Below are positions 1-7,382 of a DNA stretch of 14,620 nt, piece after piece. The translations under genes and the position numbers were made by a program. Position 1 is the first letter of the stretch, and every line of letters starts with the position of its first letter. Below the pieces are notes generated by a model, which saw only the letters and a program-made list of their open reading frames with translations, did not search any database and had not been told where the DNA came from. Where the stretch lies: assembly GCA_045629205.1 (NCBI GenBank), contig JAZQQT010000123.1:1-14620 (forward strand), in the 5' to 3' direction. Source of the DNA: JAZQLP01 sp045629205 (GTDB lineage Bacteria; Bacillota; Clostridia; Oscillospirales; UBA644).

Positions 1-1
1 C

Positions 2-508
2 AGCACCTTTATCCATTCCGGCATTACCGGACTCATCAACATAGCGTATAACAATTCGCCTTCCGTCGTAGTCATACTTGACAACTCCATTACAGGTATG
101 ACCGGACATCAGCAGAACCCGACAACAGGAGTCACACTGAAAGGTGACATGACTACAGCCGTTGACGTTGAGGCTCTTTGCCACGCCGTAGGCATCAAAA
201 ACGTATTTGTTACCGACCCGTATGACACGGCGAATGCAGAAAAACTTCTGAAAGAAGCTTTTGAGAGAAACGAACCTACTGTTATCATTTGCAGAAGACC
301 TTGTATTTTGCTCAAATCAGCAAAAATCAAACCGGCGATGAAAGTTAATCCGGAAAAATGTATCGGCTGCAAGAGCTGTATGAAAATCGGTTGTCCATGC
401 ATATCAATCGAAAACGGAAAAGCGAAAATCAATCCTACGCTTTGCGTTGGATGCGGGCTGTGCGCAAGTCTTTGCAAACTGAATGCCATTGAGGGAGGAA
501 ACAACTAA
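2..508 (+). CDS. iorA: Indolepyruvate:ferredoxin oxidoreductase, alpha subunit (3' part only)
   Basis: This is the C-terminal 168 residues of IorA; the gene begins before the window. IorA binds thiamine diphosphate and Fe-S clusters and, with IorB, oxidatively decarboxylates aryl-pyruvates (indolepyruvate, phenylpyruvate) to aryl-acetyl-CoA while reducing ferredoxin. The enzyme is cytoplasmic, oxygen-sensitive and in principle reversible. Seen here: the end of the TPP-binding domain with the typical motif DNSITGMTGHQ (fragment residues 27-37), then a C-terminal ferredoxin domain. Its first cysteine set is at residues 120, 123, 126 and 131 (CxxCxxCx4CP, the spacing usual in IorA) and the second at 148, 151, 154 and 158 (CxxCxxCx3C). 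An extra cysteine at 133 sits where I would expect alanine. The reading frame is open from base 2 upstream of the first ATG at 98, so that ATG is internal. The stop overlaps the iorB start by one base (TAATG), which suggests translational coupling. Confidence 0.95.
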   Translation, partial: STFIHSGITGLINIAYNNSPSVVVILDNSITGMTGHQQNPTTGVTLKGDMTTAVDVEALCHAVGIKNVFVTDPYDTANAEKLLKEAFERNEPTVIICRRPCILLKSAKIKPAMKVNPEKCIGCKSCMKIGCPCISIENGKAKINPTLCVGCGLCASLCKLNAIEGGNN

Positions 509-1086
509 TGAAAAACGAAGTGAAAACGATTCTTATAGTCGGAGTCGGCGGACAAGGCACACTGCTCGCATCAAAACTCCTCGGCAACGTTCTTCTTGAA
601 GAGGGTTATGACGTTAAGATTTCCGAAGTTCACGGGATGTCCCAAAGAGGCGGTTCCGTTATTACATATGTAAGATACGGAGAAAAGGTAGATGCTCCGA
701 TTTCCGACAAAGGAATTGCAGACATCATAATCAGCTTTGAACAGCTTGAAGCAGCAAGATGGCTTCCCTATCTGAAAAAAGGCGGAACAATAATTGTCAA
801 CACTCAAAAGATTGATCCAATGCCCGTTGTTACGGGAGCGGCGGTTTATCCCGAAAAAATAATTGATACGCTGAAGGATGCCGATATCAACGTCATCTCT
901 TGCGATGCCTTGGAAAAAGCCGAGCAGGCAGGTTCGTCAAAAGCAACCAATGTGGTTTTGCTCGGCATCGCCGCAAAATACCTTAACGTAAATCTTGACA
1001 AATTCAGAGAAATAATTAAAAAGACAGTTAAGCCCGCTTTTGCGGACATCAATCTGAAAGCTTTTGAACTCGGACTTACCAACTGA
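508..1086 (+). CDS. iorB: Indolepyruvate:ferredoxin oxidoreductase, beta subunit
   Basis: A 192-residue beta (gamma-type) subunit of the 2-oxoacid:ferredoxin oxidoreductase superfamily, partner of IorA and of normal family length. The glycine-rich GVGGQG motif (residues 12-17) and the conserved SEVHGMSQRGGS stretch (39-50) identify it. By family knowledge this subunit helps form the CoA and substrate site and completes the heterodimer. The start overlaps the iorA stop by one base and is preceded by a strong Shine-Dalgarno (GAGGGAGGA, about 491-499). The paaK-type ligase follows after 18 bases. The complex is probably cytoplasmic and depends on ferredoxin. Specificity for indolepyruvate as against phenylpyruvate or other aryl-pyruvates cannot be read from the sequence. 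Confidence 0.95.
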   Translation: MKNEVKTILIVGVGGQGTLLASKLLGNVLLEEGYDVKISEVHGMSQRGGSVITYVRYGEKVDAPISDKGIADIIISFEQLEAARWLPYLKKGGTIIVNTQKIDPMPVVTGAAVYPEKIIDTLKDADINVISCDALEKAEQAGSSKATNVVLLGIAAKYLNVNLDKFREIIKKTVKPAFADINLKAFELGLTN

Positions 1087-1104
1087 TAACGGAGATTTTT
1101 TCCA

Positions 1105-2406
1105 ATGAATTATTATGATAAAGCGGAGATACTGTCACCGGAAGAAAGACGTGATCTTCAAAGCAAACGTCTTGTTGCTCTGGTAAAGCATGCATACAGC
1201 AATATGCCGCTCTACGGAACAAGAATGAAGGAAGCCGGTTTGGAGCCCGGTGATATCAAAGCCATCGATGATATAACAAAACTCCCATTCACATACAAAA
1301 CAGATCTTCGAGATACATATCCGTTCGGGATGATTTCTGTTCCGTTTGAGGATGTTGTGAGAATACATGCATCATCCGGCACGACAGGTAAACAAACAGT
1401 TGTAGCATATACAAAAAAAGATCTTGATGTTTGGGCCGGATGTATTGCAAGAGGACTTTCGTCTATCGGAGCGACGAACAAAGACATCTTTCATATTTCC
1501 TACGGTTACGGTCTTTTTACAGGCGGTTTGGGTATAAACGGCGGCGTTGAAAAATTCGGAGCAGCAGTTATTCCCGCTTCTACAGGCAATACAGTTCGAC
1601 AAATCAATATTCTCAAGGATTTCAAGCCGACGGTTATCTGCTGCACACCCTCTTATGCGCTTTACCTCGGCGAAACGATCAAAGAACAGGGATTAGCAGA
1701 CCAGTTATCTCTTAAATACGGTATTTTCGGAGCAGAGCCATGGACCGAAGAAATGAGAAAAAATATCGAAGCGTCACTGCATATAAAGGCTTTTGACATT
1801 TACGGTCTTTCGGAAATTGCAGGTCCCGGTGTTGCCTGTGAATGTTCTATGCAGGCAGGCATGCACGTTCAGGAAGATCATTACTATCCGGAAATTCTCG
1901 ATCCTGTTACACTCGAGCCCGTACCGGACGGACAGTCAGGCGAATTGGTTTTTTCATGCATAACAAAGGAAGCCTTGCCGCTGCTGCGCTACAGAACACA
2001 CGATATTGCATCAATAACACACGAAAAATGTGCCTGCGGCAGAACCACGGTAAGGATGACGAAGCCCACCGGCAGAAGCGACGATATGCTGATTATCAGG
2101 GGTGTAAACGTTTTCCCATCGCAAATAGAAGATGTGCTTCTTAAAATCAAAGAAGGTGTAACGCCGTATTATAAAATCGTCGTGGACAGAATCAACAATC
2201 TTGACACTCTTGAACTTTTTGTTGAAATGAGCCCGGAATTCTTCTCCGATACGATAAAGCATATAGAAGAAACCGAACGAAAAGTCAAGGCAGCAATAGA
2301 AACGACTTTAGGTCTCGCAGTCAAAGTTCGACTCTGTGAGCCGAAATCAATAGAACGATTTGAAGGTAAAGCAAGCAGAGTTGAAGACAGACGAAAAATC
2401 AAATAA
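1105..2406 (+). CDS. paaK: Phenylacetate-CoA ligase (AMP-forming)
   Basis: A 433-residue adenylate-forming enzyme of the PaaK family, of usual length. It activates phenylacetate, or a related aryl acid such as indoleacetate, with ATP and CoA to give aryl-acetyl-CoA, AMP and pyrophosphate. Motifs in order: the AMP-binding P-loop-like SSGTTGK (residues 90-96), the DIYGLSE motif that contacts adenine (231-237), the YRTHD aspartate region (about 296-300), a CACGR turn typical of PaaK (309-313), and the hinge and C-terminal lid segment GRSDDMLIIRGVNVFPSQ (323-340). A GGAG ribosome-binding site lies at 1091-1094, ten bases before the ATG. Placement directly after iorAB is a known association: IorAB makes or consumes the CoA thioester that this enzyme forms from the free acid. 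It could work in aryl-acid salvage for aromatic amino acid synthesis or, if reversed, in aryl-acid release. The exact substrate is inferred. Confidence 0.92.
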   Translation: MNYYDKAEILSPEERRDLQSKRLVALVKHAYSNMPLYGTRMKEAGLEPGDIKAIDDITKLPFTYKTDLRDTYPFGMISVPFEDVVRIHASSGTTGKQTVVAYTKKDLDVWAGCIARGLSSIGATNKDIFHISYGYGLFTGGLGINGGVEKFGAAVIPASTGNTVRQINILKDFKPTVICCTPSYALYLGETIKEQGLADQLSLKYGIFGAEPWTEEMRKNIEASLHIKAFDIYGLSEIAGPGVACECSMQAGMHVQEDHYYPEILDPVTLEPVPDGQSGELVFSCITKEALPLLRYRTHDIASITHEKCACGRTTVRMTKPTGRSDDMLIIRGVNVFPSQIEDVLLKIKEGVTPYYKIVVDRINNLDTLELFVEMSPEFFSDTIKHIEETERKVKAAIETTLGLAVKVRLCEPKSIERFEGKASRVEDRRKIK

Positions 2407-2424
2407 ATTTTCCGGAGGTAAAAA

Positions 2425-2877
2425 ATGACACTGAAACAGGTATCCGTTTTTATTGAAAACACTTACGGAAGACTTTGCGCAATTATCAAAGTCCTTGCAG
2501 ATAACTCGATTGATATTCGCGCCTTATCAATGGCAGACACCACGAATTACGGTATACTCAGAATGATGGTAGATGATCCGGCAAAAGCCATCAATATTCT
2601 GAACGACGCCGGATTTGCCGCATCACTTACCGATGTGATCGGCGTAAGTATCGGTGACCGTCCGGGTGGACTTTACGCCACATTGGAAACACTGGCAAAA
2701 AACGGCATAAGCGTTGAATATATGTATGCATTTACCGAAGCGGAACCGGGATTCGCATATGTCGTTCTTCGGATAGAAGATACCGAAAAGGCAGAGCGGA
2801 TACTTACGGATCAAGGGATACAAATACTTGACAAATCGGTTCTGACGAAAAAAACAGTCGGAGAGATCAATGAATAA
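2425..2877 (+). CDS. Tandem ACT-domain protein
   Basis: A 150-residue protein made of two ACT domains (about residues 3-70 and 71-142) and nothing else. The ACT fold binds small ligands, usually amino acids, and acts as an allosteric sensor. Stand-alone tandem ACT proteins of this type are often encoded next to paaK and ior genes in anaerobic bacteria and archaea. Visible features are the first-domain start with VSVFIENTYGRL followed by a helix, and a second repeat beginning GVSIGDRPGGLYATLETL, which matches the usual beta strand, Gly-rich turn and helix of ACT domains. An excellent GGAGG site lies at 2414-2418, and the 18-base gap to paaK supports co-transcription. A role in sensing an aromatic amino acid or aryl-CoA status to tune the neighbouring enzymes is inferred; no ligand is known from the sequence. 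The stop overlaps the next gene by 8 bases. Confidence 0.85.
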   Translation: MTLKQVSVFIENTYGRLCAIIKVLADNSIDIRALSMADTTNYGILRMMVDDPAKAINILNDAGFAASLTDVIGVSIGDRPGGLYATLETLAKNGISVEYMYAFTEAEPGFAYVVLRIEDTEKAERILTDQGIQILDKSVLTKKTVGEINE

Positions 2878-3823
2878 AAAAACAAAGAAAGACAGTAAAA
2901 AAAAGCCTTCTCTGTATAAAGTTTTATCATCTTTTATCGCAGTGGTTATTGTGTTGCTCGCCGTATGGCTGATTATTTCATACAGCGCAGCAATAAAAAT
3001 TACAGATCCCACGAATGAACGACTGACGACAGACCCCTCGGAAGCAGGTATCGCCCAATGGGACACAATAGAAGTAGTATCGGGGAACAATTCTCTGCGC
3101 GGTTGGTATATGCCGGCATCCGGAGATATAGAAACACCGAGCGATAAAGTCGTTATTATCTCTCACAATTACGAAAGCAACCGCGCAATGCCGAAAATCG
3201 GCGGGATATATTTATATGCAGAGCTTCTTAACAACGGTTATGATGTTTTTGCATTTGATTATGCCGGATGCGGTGAATCTGACGGAAGATTCTATTCTTT
3301 CGGAAGCAATGAAACAAAGCAACTGAATGACGTGATCAACTATGTTCACGAGACAAATCAATCTGCAGATATCGCCGTTATCGGATGGGCATTCGGAGGA
3401 GCAGCTGCGATATGTGCCGGATGTGAAAACGAAAATGTTTCGGTTATAATTTCCGACAGCTCATATACTGATCTCCCCGAATACTTTGCCGAAAACATGA
3501 GTCTATGGTCAAAATTACCCGGATGGCTTTTTGACGGAATCGTCACTTCAATGGCAGAAGGATTGGCAAAAGCCGATTATAAAACGGCATCGCCTGTAAA
3601 ATCCGTTGAAAACTGTGAGGGCAAATCGTTTTTATTTATACATGGAGACAAAGACACCGTCATCAATCCGGCTGCATCGACCGAACTTGCAAACAAAGCA
3701 AGTGTGAACAATTATGTTGAGCAGTGGACTATTACCGACTGCCGTCATTTAGACGGATTCATCGAGCAAGAAGATAATTATACAAACAATATACTTACTT
3801 TTCTTAACAATCACATTTCCTGA
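2870..3823 (+). CDS. Membrane-anchored alpha/beta-hydrolase-fold protein, nucleophile Ser replaced by Ala
   Basis: A 317-residue protein with a basic N-terminus (many Lys in residues 2-17) and one hydrophobic segment at about 19-38. It is probably an uncleaved anchor or signal segment that places the hydrolase domain outside the membrane. The rest is an alpha/beta-hydrolase fold of the prolyl-oligopeptidase/YqkD-like type: oxyanion-region strand VVIISHNYESN (94-104), FDYAGCGESDG (129-139), nucleophile elbow GWAFGG (172-177), acid loop HGDKDTV (258-264, likely Asp262) and catalytic-type His293 in CRHLDGF. The elbow should read GxSxG, but codon 174 is GCA (Ala), so the classical nucleophile is absent. 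It may be an inactive or binding-only homologue, or use other chemistry. The start ATG lies inside the ACT gene, which implies coupling. No specific substrate can be named. Confidence 0.8.
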   Translation: MNKKTKKDSKKKPSLYKVLSSFIAVVIVLLAVWLIISYSAAIKITDPTNERLTTDPSEAGIAQWDTIEVVSGNNSLRGWYMPASGDIETPSDKVVIISHNYESNRAMPKIGGIYLYAELLNNGYDVFAFDYAGCGESDGRFYSFGSNETKQLNDVINYVHETNQSADIAVIGWAFGGAAAICAGCENENVSVIISDSSYTDLPEYFAENMSLWSKLPGWLFDGIVTSMAEGLAKADYKTASPVKSVENCEGKSFLFIHGDKDTVINPAASTELANKASVNNYVEQWTITDCRHLDGFIEQEDNYTNNILTFLNNHIS

Positions 3824-3831
3824 GAGGATTT

Positions 3832-4800
3832 ATGGAAATAAGAATACCGATTGAAAGCACTGCCGTTGTCGGAAATCTGTTCGGACAACTCGACGAAAAC
3901 ATACGGCTTATAGAAAACACGCTGTCAGTTTCTATTGTTACAAGAGATGCCGATATAAAAATTACCGGAGCAGATGAAGACGTCGTTAAAGCCGAAAAAG
4001 TGCTGAAAGCATTACTGAAAAGAGCGGCAAAAGGTGAAATCATAACAAAACAAAGCGCAACATATGTCATTTCCATCGTTGAAGAAGGAAATGAAGCTTT
4101 GCTTGATGACATTGATGACAACTGTATCTGCATAACGGCAAAAGGCAGAGCAATCAAGCCGAAAACCATAGGTCAGAAAAATTACGTTCAATCAATTCAG
4201 AACAATCTTATAACTCTCGGAATAGGTCCCGCAGGAACAGGAAAAACATATTTAGCCGTAGCAATGGCAGTTTCCGCATTGAGAAACAAACAAATCAGCA
4301 GAATAATCATCACCAGACCTGCGGTTGAAGCAGGTGAAAAGTTGGGGTTTCTGCCGGGAGATTTACAGGAAAAAGTCGATCCGTACCTGAGACCGTTATA
4401 TGATGCGCTGAACGACATGCTCGGACTTGAATCATACCAGCGCTATATCGAAAAAGGCGTTATCGAAGTCGCTCCCCTTGCGTATATGCGCGGCAGAACT
4501 CTTGACGATTCGTTTATTATTCTCGACGAAGCCCAGAACACGACTTACGAGCAAATGAAAATGTTTCTTACGAGAATGGGCTTTAATTCAAAAATCGTAA
4601 TAACCGGCGATATCACACAAATAGATCTTCCCCATGACAAGACAAGCGGTCTGAAGGAAGCGATGAAAGTATTAAACGACGTTGAAGGTATTTCAATATT
4701 CAATCTGACCTACAAAGACGTAGTCAGACACGAGCTCGTTCAGAAAATAATCAAAGCTTTTGAAAACTATGAAGCAAAAAAAGAATCATACAGGCACTGA
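3832..4800 (+). CDS. phoH: PhoH family ATPase (YbeZ-like)
   Basis: A 322-residue cytoplasmic P-loop ATPase of the PhoH/YbeZ family, of usual length. An N-terminal region (about 1-110) with a KH-like character precedes the PhoH ATPase domain. Walker A is GPAGTGKT at 132-139 and Walker B is IILDEAQN, with Asp232 and Glu233. The conserved ITGDITQIDLP segment (about 262-272) resembles a helicase-like motif. PhoH proteins are linked to RNA metabolism and are commonly encoded directly before ybeY, as here. The pair is thought to act together in rRNA maturation or ribosome quality control. The ribosome-binding site GAGAGGA (3822-3828) overlaps the stop codon of the preceding hydrolase. The name phoH is used for the family; phosphate regulation is not implied. 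Confidence 0.93.
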   Translation: MEIRIPIESTAVVGNLFGQLDENIRLIENTLSVSIVTRDADIKITGADEDVVKAEKVLKALLKRAAKGEIITKQSATYVISIVEEGNEALLDDIDDNCICITAKGRAIKPKTIGQKNYVQSIQNNLITLGIGPAGTGKTYLAVAMAVSALRNKQISRIIITRPAVEAGEKLGFLPGDLQEKVDPYLRPLYDALNDMLGLESYQRYIEKGVIEVAPLAYMRGRTLDDSFIILDEAQNTTYEQMKMFLTRMGFNSKIVITGDITQIDLPHDKTSGLKEAMKVLNDVEGISIFNLTYKDVVRHELVQKIIKAFENYEAKKESYRH

Positions 4801-4803
4801 CAT

Positions 4804-5271
4804 ATGAAGCAGCATAAAATTGATATTGTAAATAACCAAACGAAAATCAAAGGCACAAGAGAACTGCGTAAAGCTGTTAAAGACAGCATCTGCAAAACAC
4901 TTGAATTCGAAGGCTTTGACAAAATTGCCGAAATAAGTGTTTGCTTTACGGATAACGAAGAAATAAAAGATCTGAACAGCGACTTCAGATCGAAAGACAC
5001 TCCGACAGACGTTCTCTCTTTTCCTTCTGGAGACTATCCGTCAGATGACAAAGAGATTTTTCTCGGAGACATCATAATTTCCCTTGAAAGAGCTGACGAG
5101 CAATCAACAGAATACGGGAATTCTCTTTACGAAGAAGTATCTTTTCTCACATCTCATTCGGTGCTTCATCTTCTCGGATATGACCATATGACAGAGGCAG
5201 ACGCCAAAATAATGTTCGAAAAGCAGGACACAGTAATGACATTACTGGGACTTTCAAGAAAAACAGACTGA
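4804..5271 (+). CDS. ybeY: Endoribonuclease YbeY (16S rRNA maturation factor)
   Basis: A 155-residue UPF0054 family metallo-endoribonuclease of typical length. YbeY takes part in 16S rRNA 3'-end maturation and late ribosome quality control in the cytoplasm. The zinc-binding signature HSVLHLLGYDH is at residues 118-128, with metal ligands His118, His122 and His128. The upstream conserved segment RSKDTPTDVLSFP lies at about 62-74. The gene starts three bases after phoH, and the phoH-ybeY-dgkA-era order is well conserved in Firmicutes. All active-site residues appear intact. Confidence 0.96.
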   Translation: MKQHKIDIVNNQTKIKGTRELRKAVKDSICKTLEFEGFDKIAEISVCFTDNEEIKDLNSDFRSKDTPTDVLSFPSGDYPSDDKEIFLGDIIISLERADEQSTEYGNSLYEEVSFLTSHSVLHLLGYDHMTEADAKIMFEKQDTVMTLLGLSRKTD

Positions 5272-5276
5272 TAAAA

Positions 5277-5762
5277 ATGAAGAATATTAAAAAAACATTA
5301 AAAAGCTTCGCAAATGCGTTCAGTGGTTTTTTTACAGCAATCAAAAATGAGCGCAACATGCGAATTGAAATTTCCGTATGTCTTATCGTGTTATGGTTCG
5401 GGCATCTTTATGAGTTAACGGCAGTTGAAGCCTCATTGGTTGTCTTTATATCAGCCGCCGTTATTTCAGCCGAACTGTTTAATACGTCGATAGAAGAAAC
5501 ACACGATGCATTGAACCAAGGAATCAATGCTCATACAAAAGCGGCAAAAGATATCGCTGCCGCGGCTGTTTTACTATTCGCAATCGCATCGGTTATAATC
5601 GGAATATTAATATTCTCAGACAAAACAAGACTGATAAATGCATTTTCAAAAATGGCAAATCCTCTCTCGATAATCTTTTTATGCTTTTATATAGTTGCGG
5701 CAATTCTATTCATTCGCACTAAAAACGACAAAAAATCTGAACAAAAACAGGATGACAAATGA
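5277..5762 (+). CDS. dgkA: Diacylglycerol/undecaprenol kinase family membrane protein with an extra C-terminal helix
   Basis: A 161-residue integral membrane protein of the DgkA family. In Gram-positive bacteria this family usually phosphorylates undecaprenol, recycling the lipid carrier for cell-wall synthesis. The signature is AELFNTSIEETHD (65-77), including Glu66, Asn69, Glu73 and Asp77, followed by HTKAAKDIAAAAV (86-98). The cytoplasmic amphipathic start contains NERN (24-27). Predicted membrane segments are about 32-48, 51-66 and 93-113, the normal three, plus a fourth at about 129-146 and a highly charged tail. Family members are commonly near 120-140 residues, so the C-terminal extension is notable, although fusions at this end are known. 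No strong Shine-Dalgarno is visible before the ATG, so translation probably depends on ybeY upstream. The stop overlaps era by 4 bases. Confidence 0.9.
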   Translation: MKNIKKTLKSFANAFSGFFTAIKNERNMRIEISVCLIVLWFGHLYELTAVEASLVVFISAAVISAELFNTSIEETHDALNQGINAHTKAAKDIAAAAVLLFAIASVIIGILIFSDKTRLINAFSKMANPLSIIFLCFYIVAAILFIRTKNDKKSEQKQDDK

Positions 5763-6646
5763 AAACAGGATACATAGCAATTATAGGACGTCCGAATGTC
5801 GGGAAATCGACATTGCTTAATTCATTAATCAGTGAAAAAGTCTCTATCGTATCGGACAAACCTCAGACGACCAGAAGAAGAATAATGGGAATATACAATG
5901 ATGATGATTCCCAAATCGTTTTTATTGATACCCCCGGTATTCATTCACCTAAAAACAAACTGAACAGATTTATGGTCAAAGAGGCAAACGAAGCCTCGGA
6001 CGATGTCGACTGCGCCGTTGTCGTGGTAGAACCTCGCAACCCCGGCAAAACCGAGATACAGATTATCGACAGATGCAAAGAAAAAGAGCTGTCGATCATT
6101 CTTGTTATCAACAAAACAGATAAAGCCACCCATATTCAGATTGCCGAATGTATAACGGAATATGCAAAGCTTGCGGACTTTGCCTCCGTCATTCCCGTTT
6201 CGGCGTTGAAAAACGACGGGACTGAAATAATACTCGACGAAATAAAAAAACTGCTCGTTGACGGCGGAGAACCTTTCTTCCCCGATGACATAACAACCAC
6301 AGAAACCGTCAGATTCCTTGCCGCCGAAATCCTGAGGGAAAAACTTATGCTTCGTCTTAACGATGAGATTCCTCACGGACTTGCGACCGAATGTATGGCT
6401 TTTGAAGAAAGCGACGGTGTTTCGGTTTGCAGAATAAATATATGTATTATTTGCGAAAAAGAAGCACATAAGAAAATAATAATCGGCAAAAACGGTTCCA
6501 TGATAAAAGCTGCGGCAACTGCCGCCAGAATCGAAATCGAAAGGATGCTCGGAGAAAAAGTCTTTCTCGAATGCTACGTAAAGATCAAAGAAGACTGGAG
6601 AAACGACGAAAGCTTCATTAAGACAGCCAATGACATCAGAGATTAA
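5759..6646 (+). CDS. era: GTPase Era
   Basis: A 295-residue Era GTPase, full length for the family. It binds the 3' end of 16S rRNA and the 30S subunit and assists ribosome assembly. G1 is GRPNVGKS (10-17), G2 lies in the KPQTTRR switch region (34-40), G3 is DTPG (57-60), G4 is NKTD (118-121) and G5 is SAL (148-150). The C-terminal KH domain carries IIIGKNGSMIK at about 240-250 and ends with EDWRND. The ATG overlaps the dgkA stop (ATGA). The neighbouring ybeY works on the same rRNA end, which explains the clustering. The 3' end overlaps recO by 17 bases. Confidence 0.98.
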   Translation: MKTGYIAIIGRPNVGKSTLLNSLISEKVSIVSDKPQTTRRRIMGIYNDDDSQIVFIDTPGIHSPKNKLNRFMVKEANEASDDVDCAVVVVEPRNPGKTEIQIIDRCKEKELSIILVINKTDKATHIQIAECITEYAKLADFASVIPVSALKNDGTEIILDEIKKLLVDGGEPFFPDDITTTETVRFLAAEILREKLMLRLNDEIPHGLATECMAFEESDGVSVCRINICIICEKEAHKKIIIGKNGSMIKAAATAARIEIERMLGEKVFLECYVKIKEDWRNDESFIKTANDIRD

Positions 6647-7382
6647 AGGAATCGTTCTTAAATCGAAACCGTTCGGAAACACCGACAAACTTCTGACAGT
6701 TTTCACGGCTGAAGAAGGAAAGATCACGGTGCTTGCAAAAAACGTGAGAGCCTCAAAAAAAAGCGTTCTTTATACTCAGCCGTTCGCTTATTCCGATTTC
6801 ATTCTTTTCAGAACAGGCGGAATATACACGGTTGATCAGGCAAATATAATTGATGCGTTTTACGGATTAAGCAACGATATTCTTTCACTTTCTGCCGGAC
6901 AGTATTTCCTTGAGCTGGCAGATCAGCTGCCGTCACAAATGACATCAGGTGAAGAAAGTTTTCTGCTTCGTCTGTTGCTGAATTCGCTTTTTCTCTTATC
7001 CGGCAGTGCCGACGCAAGCAGTATAAAAAAAATCAAACTGATGTTTGAACTGAAGTTCGCTTCTTCAACGGGCTTTGAGCCCGACCTGACGAAGTGTGTC
7101 GGATGCGGAACCTCTGCTCCGGCATTCTGGTTTTACGGCGAAGGAATGAAGTGTGAAAAATGCGGCGCTGACAAACCCGGAGGTCACCGCATAACAGACA
7201 CTATGGTAAAAGCGATCACATATATTACAAAATCAGATATGTCATCGGCTTACAAATTCGATATGCCAAACGAATCGCTCGATTATATAGCGATGATTAC
7301 GGAAAATTATATAAAAACGATTTTTGACAGTGATTTTTCATCACTGAATTATTACAAACAACTCTCGGAGTTCAGCCAATAA
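6630..7382 (+). CDS. recO: DNA repair protein RecO
   Basis: A 250-residue RecO, of normal length. RecO works with RecF and RecR to load RecA on SSB-coated DNA and to anneal single strands. It has the N-terminal OB fold beginning EIKGIVLKSKPFGNTDKLL (about 4-22), a helical middle part, and a four-cysteine zinc site at Cys156, Cys159, Cys175 and Cys178 (CVGC...CEKC). The chosen start lies inside the era 3' end. It is the only one that gives the conserved RecO N-terminus in the usual register, and overlaps of this kind fit an operon. The stop overlaps the mutS2 start by one base. Confidence 0.95.
   Translation: MTSEIKGIVLKSKPFGNTDKLLTVFTAEEGKITVLAKNVRASKKSVLYTQPFAYSDFILFRTGGIYTVDQANIIDAFYGLSNDILSLSAGQYFLELADQLPSQMTSGEESFLLRLLLNSLFLLSGSADASSIKKIKLMFELKFASSTGFEPDLTKCVGCGTSAPAFWFYGEGMKCEKCGADKPGGHRITDTMVKAITYITKSDMSSAYKFDMPNESLDYIAMITENYIKTIFDSDFSSLNYYKQLSEFSQ

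Noticed and set aside
98..100. ATG at 98 as the start of a small ferredoxin-like gene
   Set aside because: The frame is open upstream, and residues before it complete the IorA TPP-binding motif, so it is internal to iorA.
5945..6727. Long antisense open frame (260 codons) opposite era and the start of recO
   Set aside because: It lies fully opposite well-identified genes, is rich in Phe, Cys and Tyr as expected from the reverse of Glu/Lys-rich coding DNA, and shows no recognisable domain.
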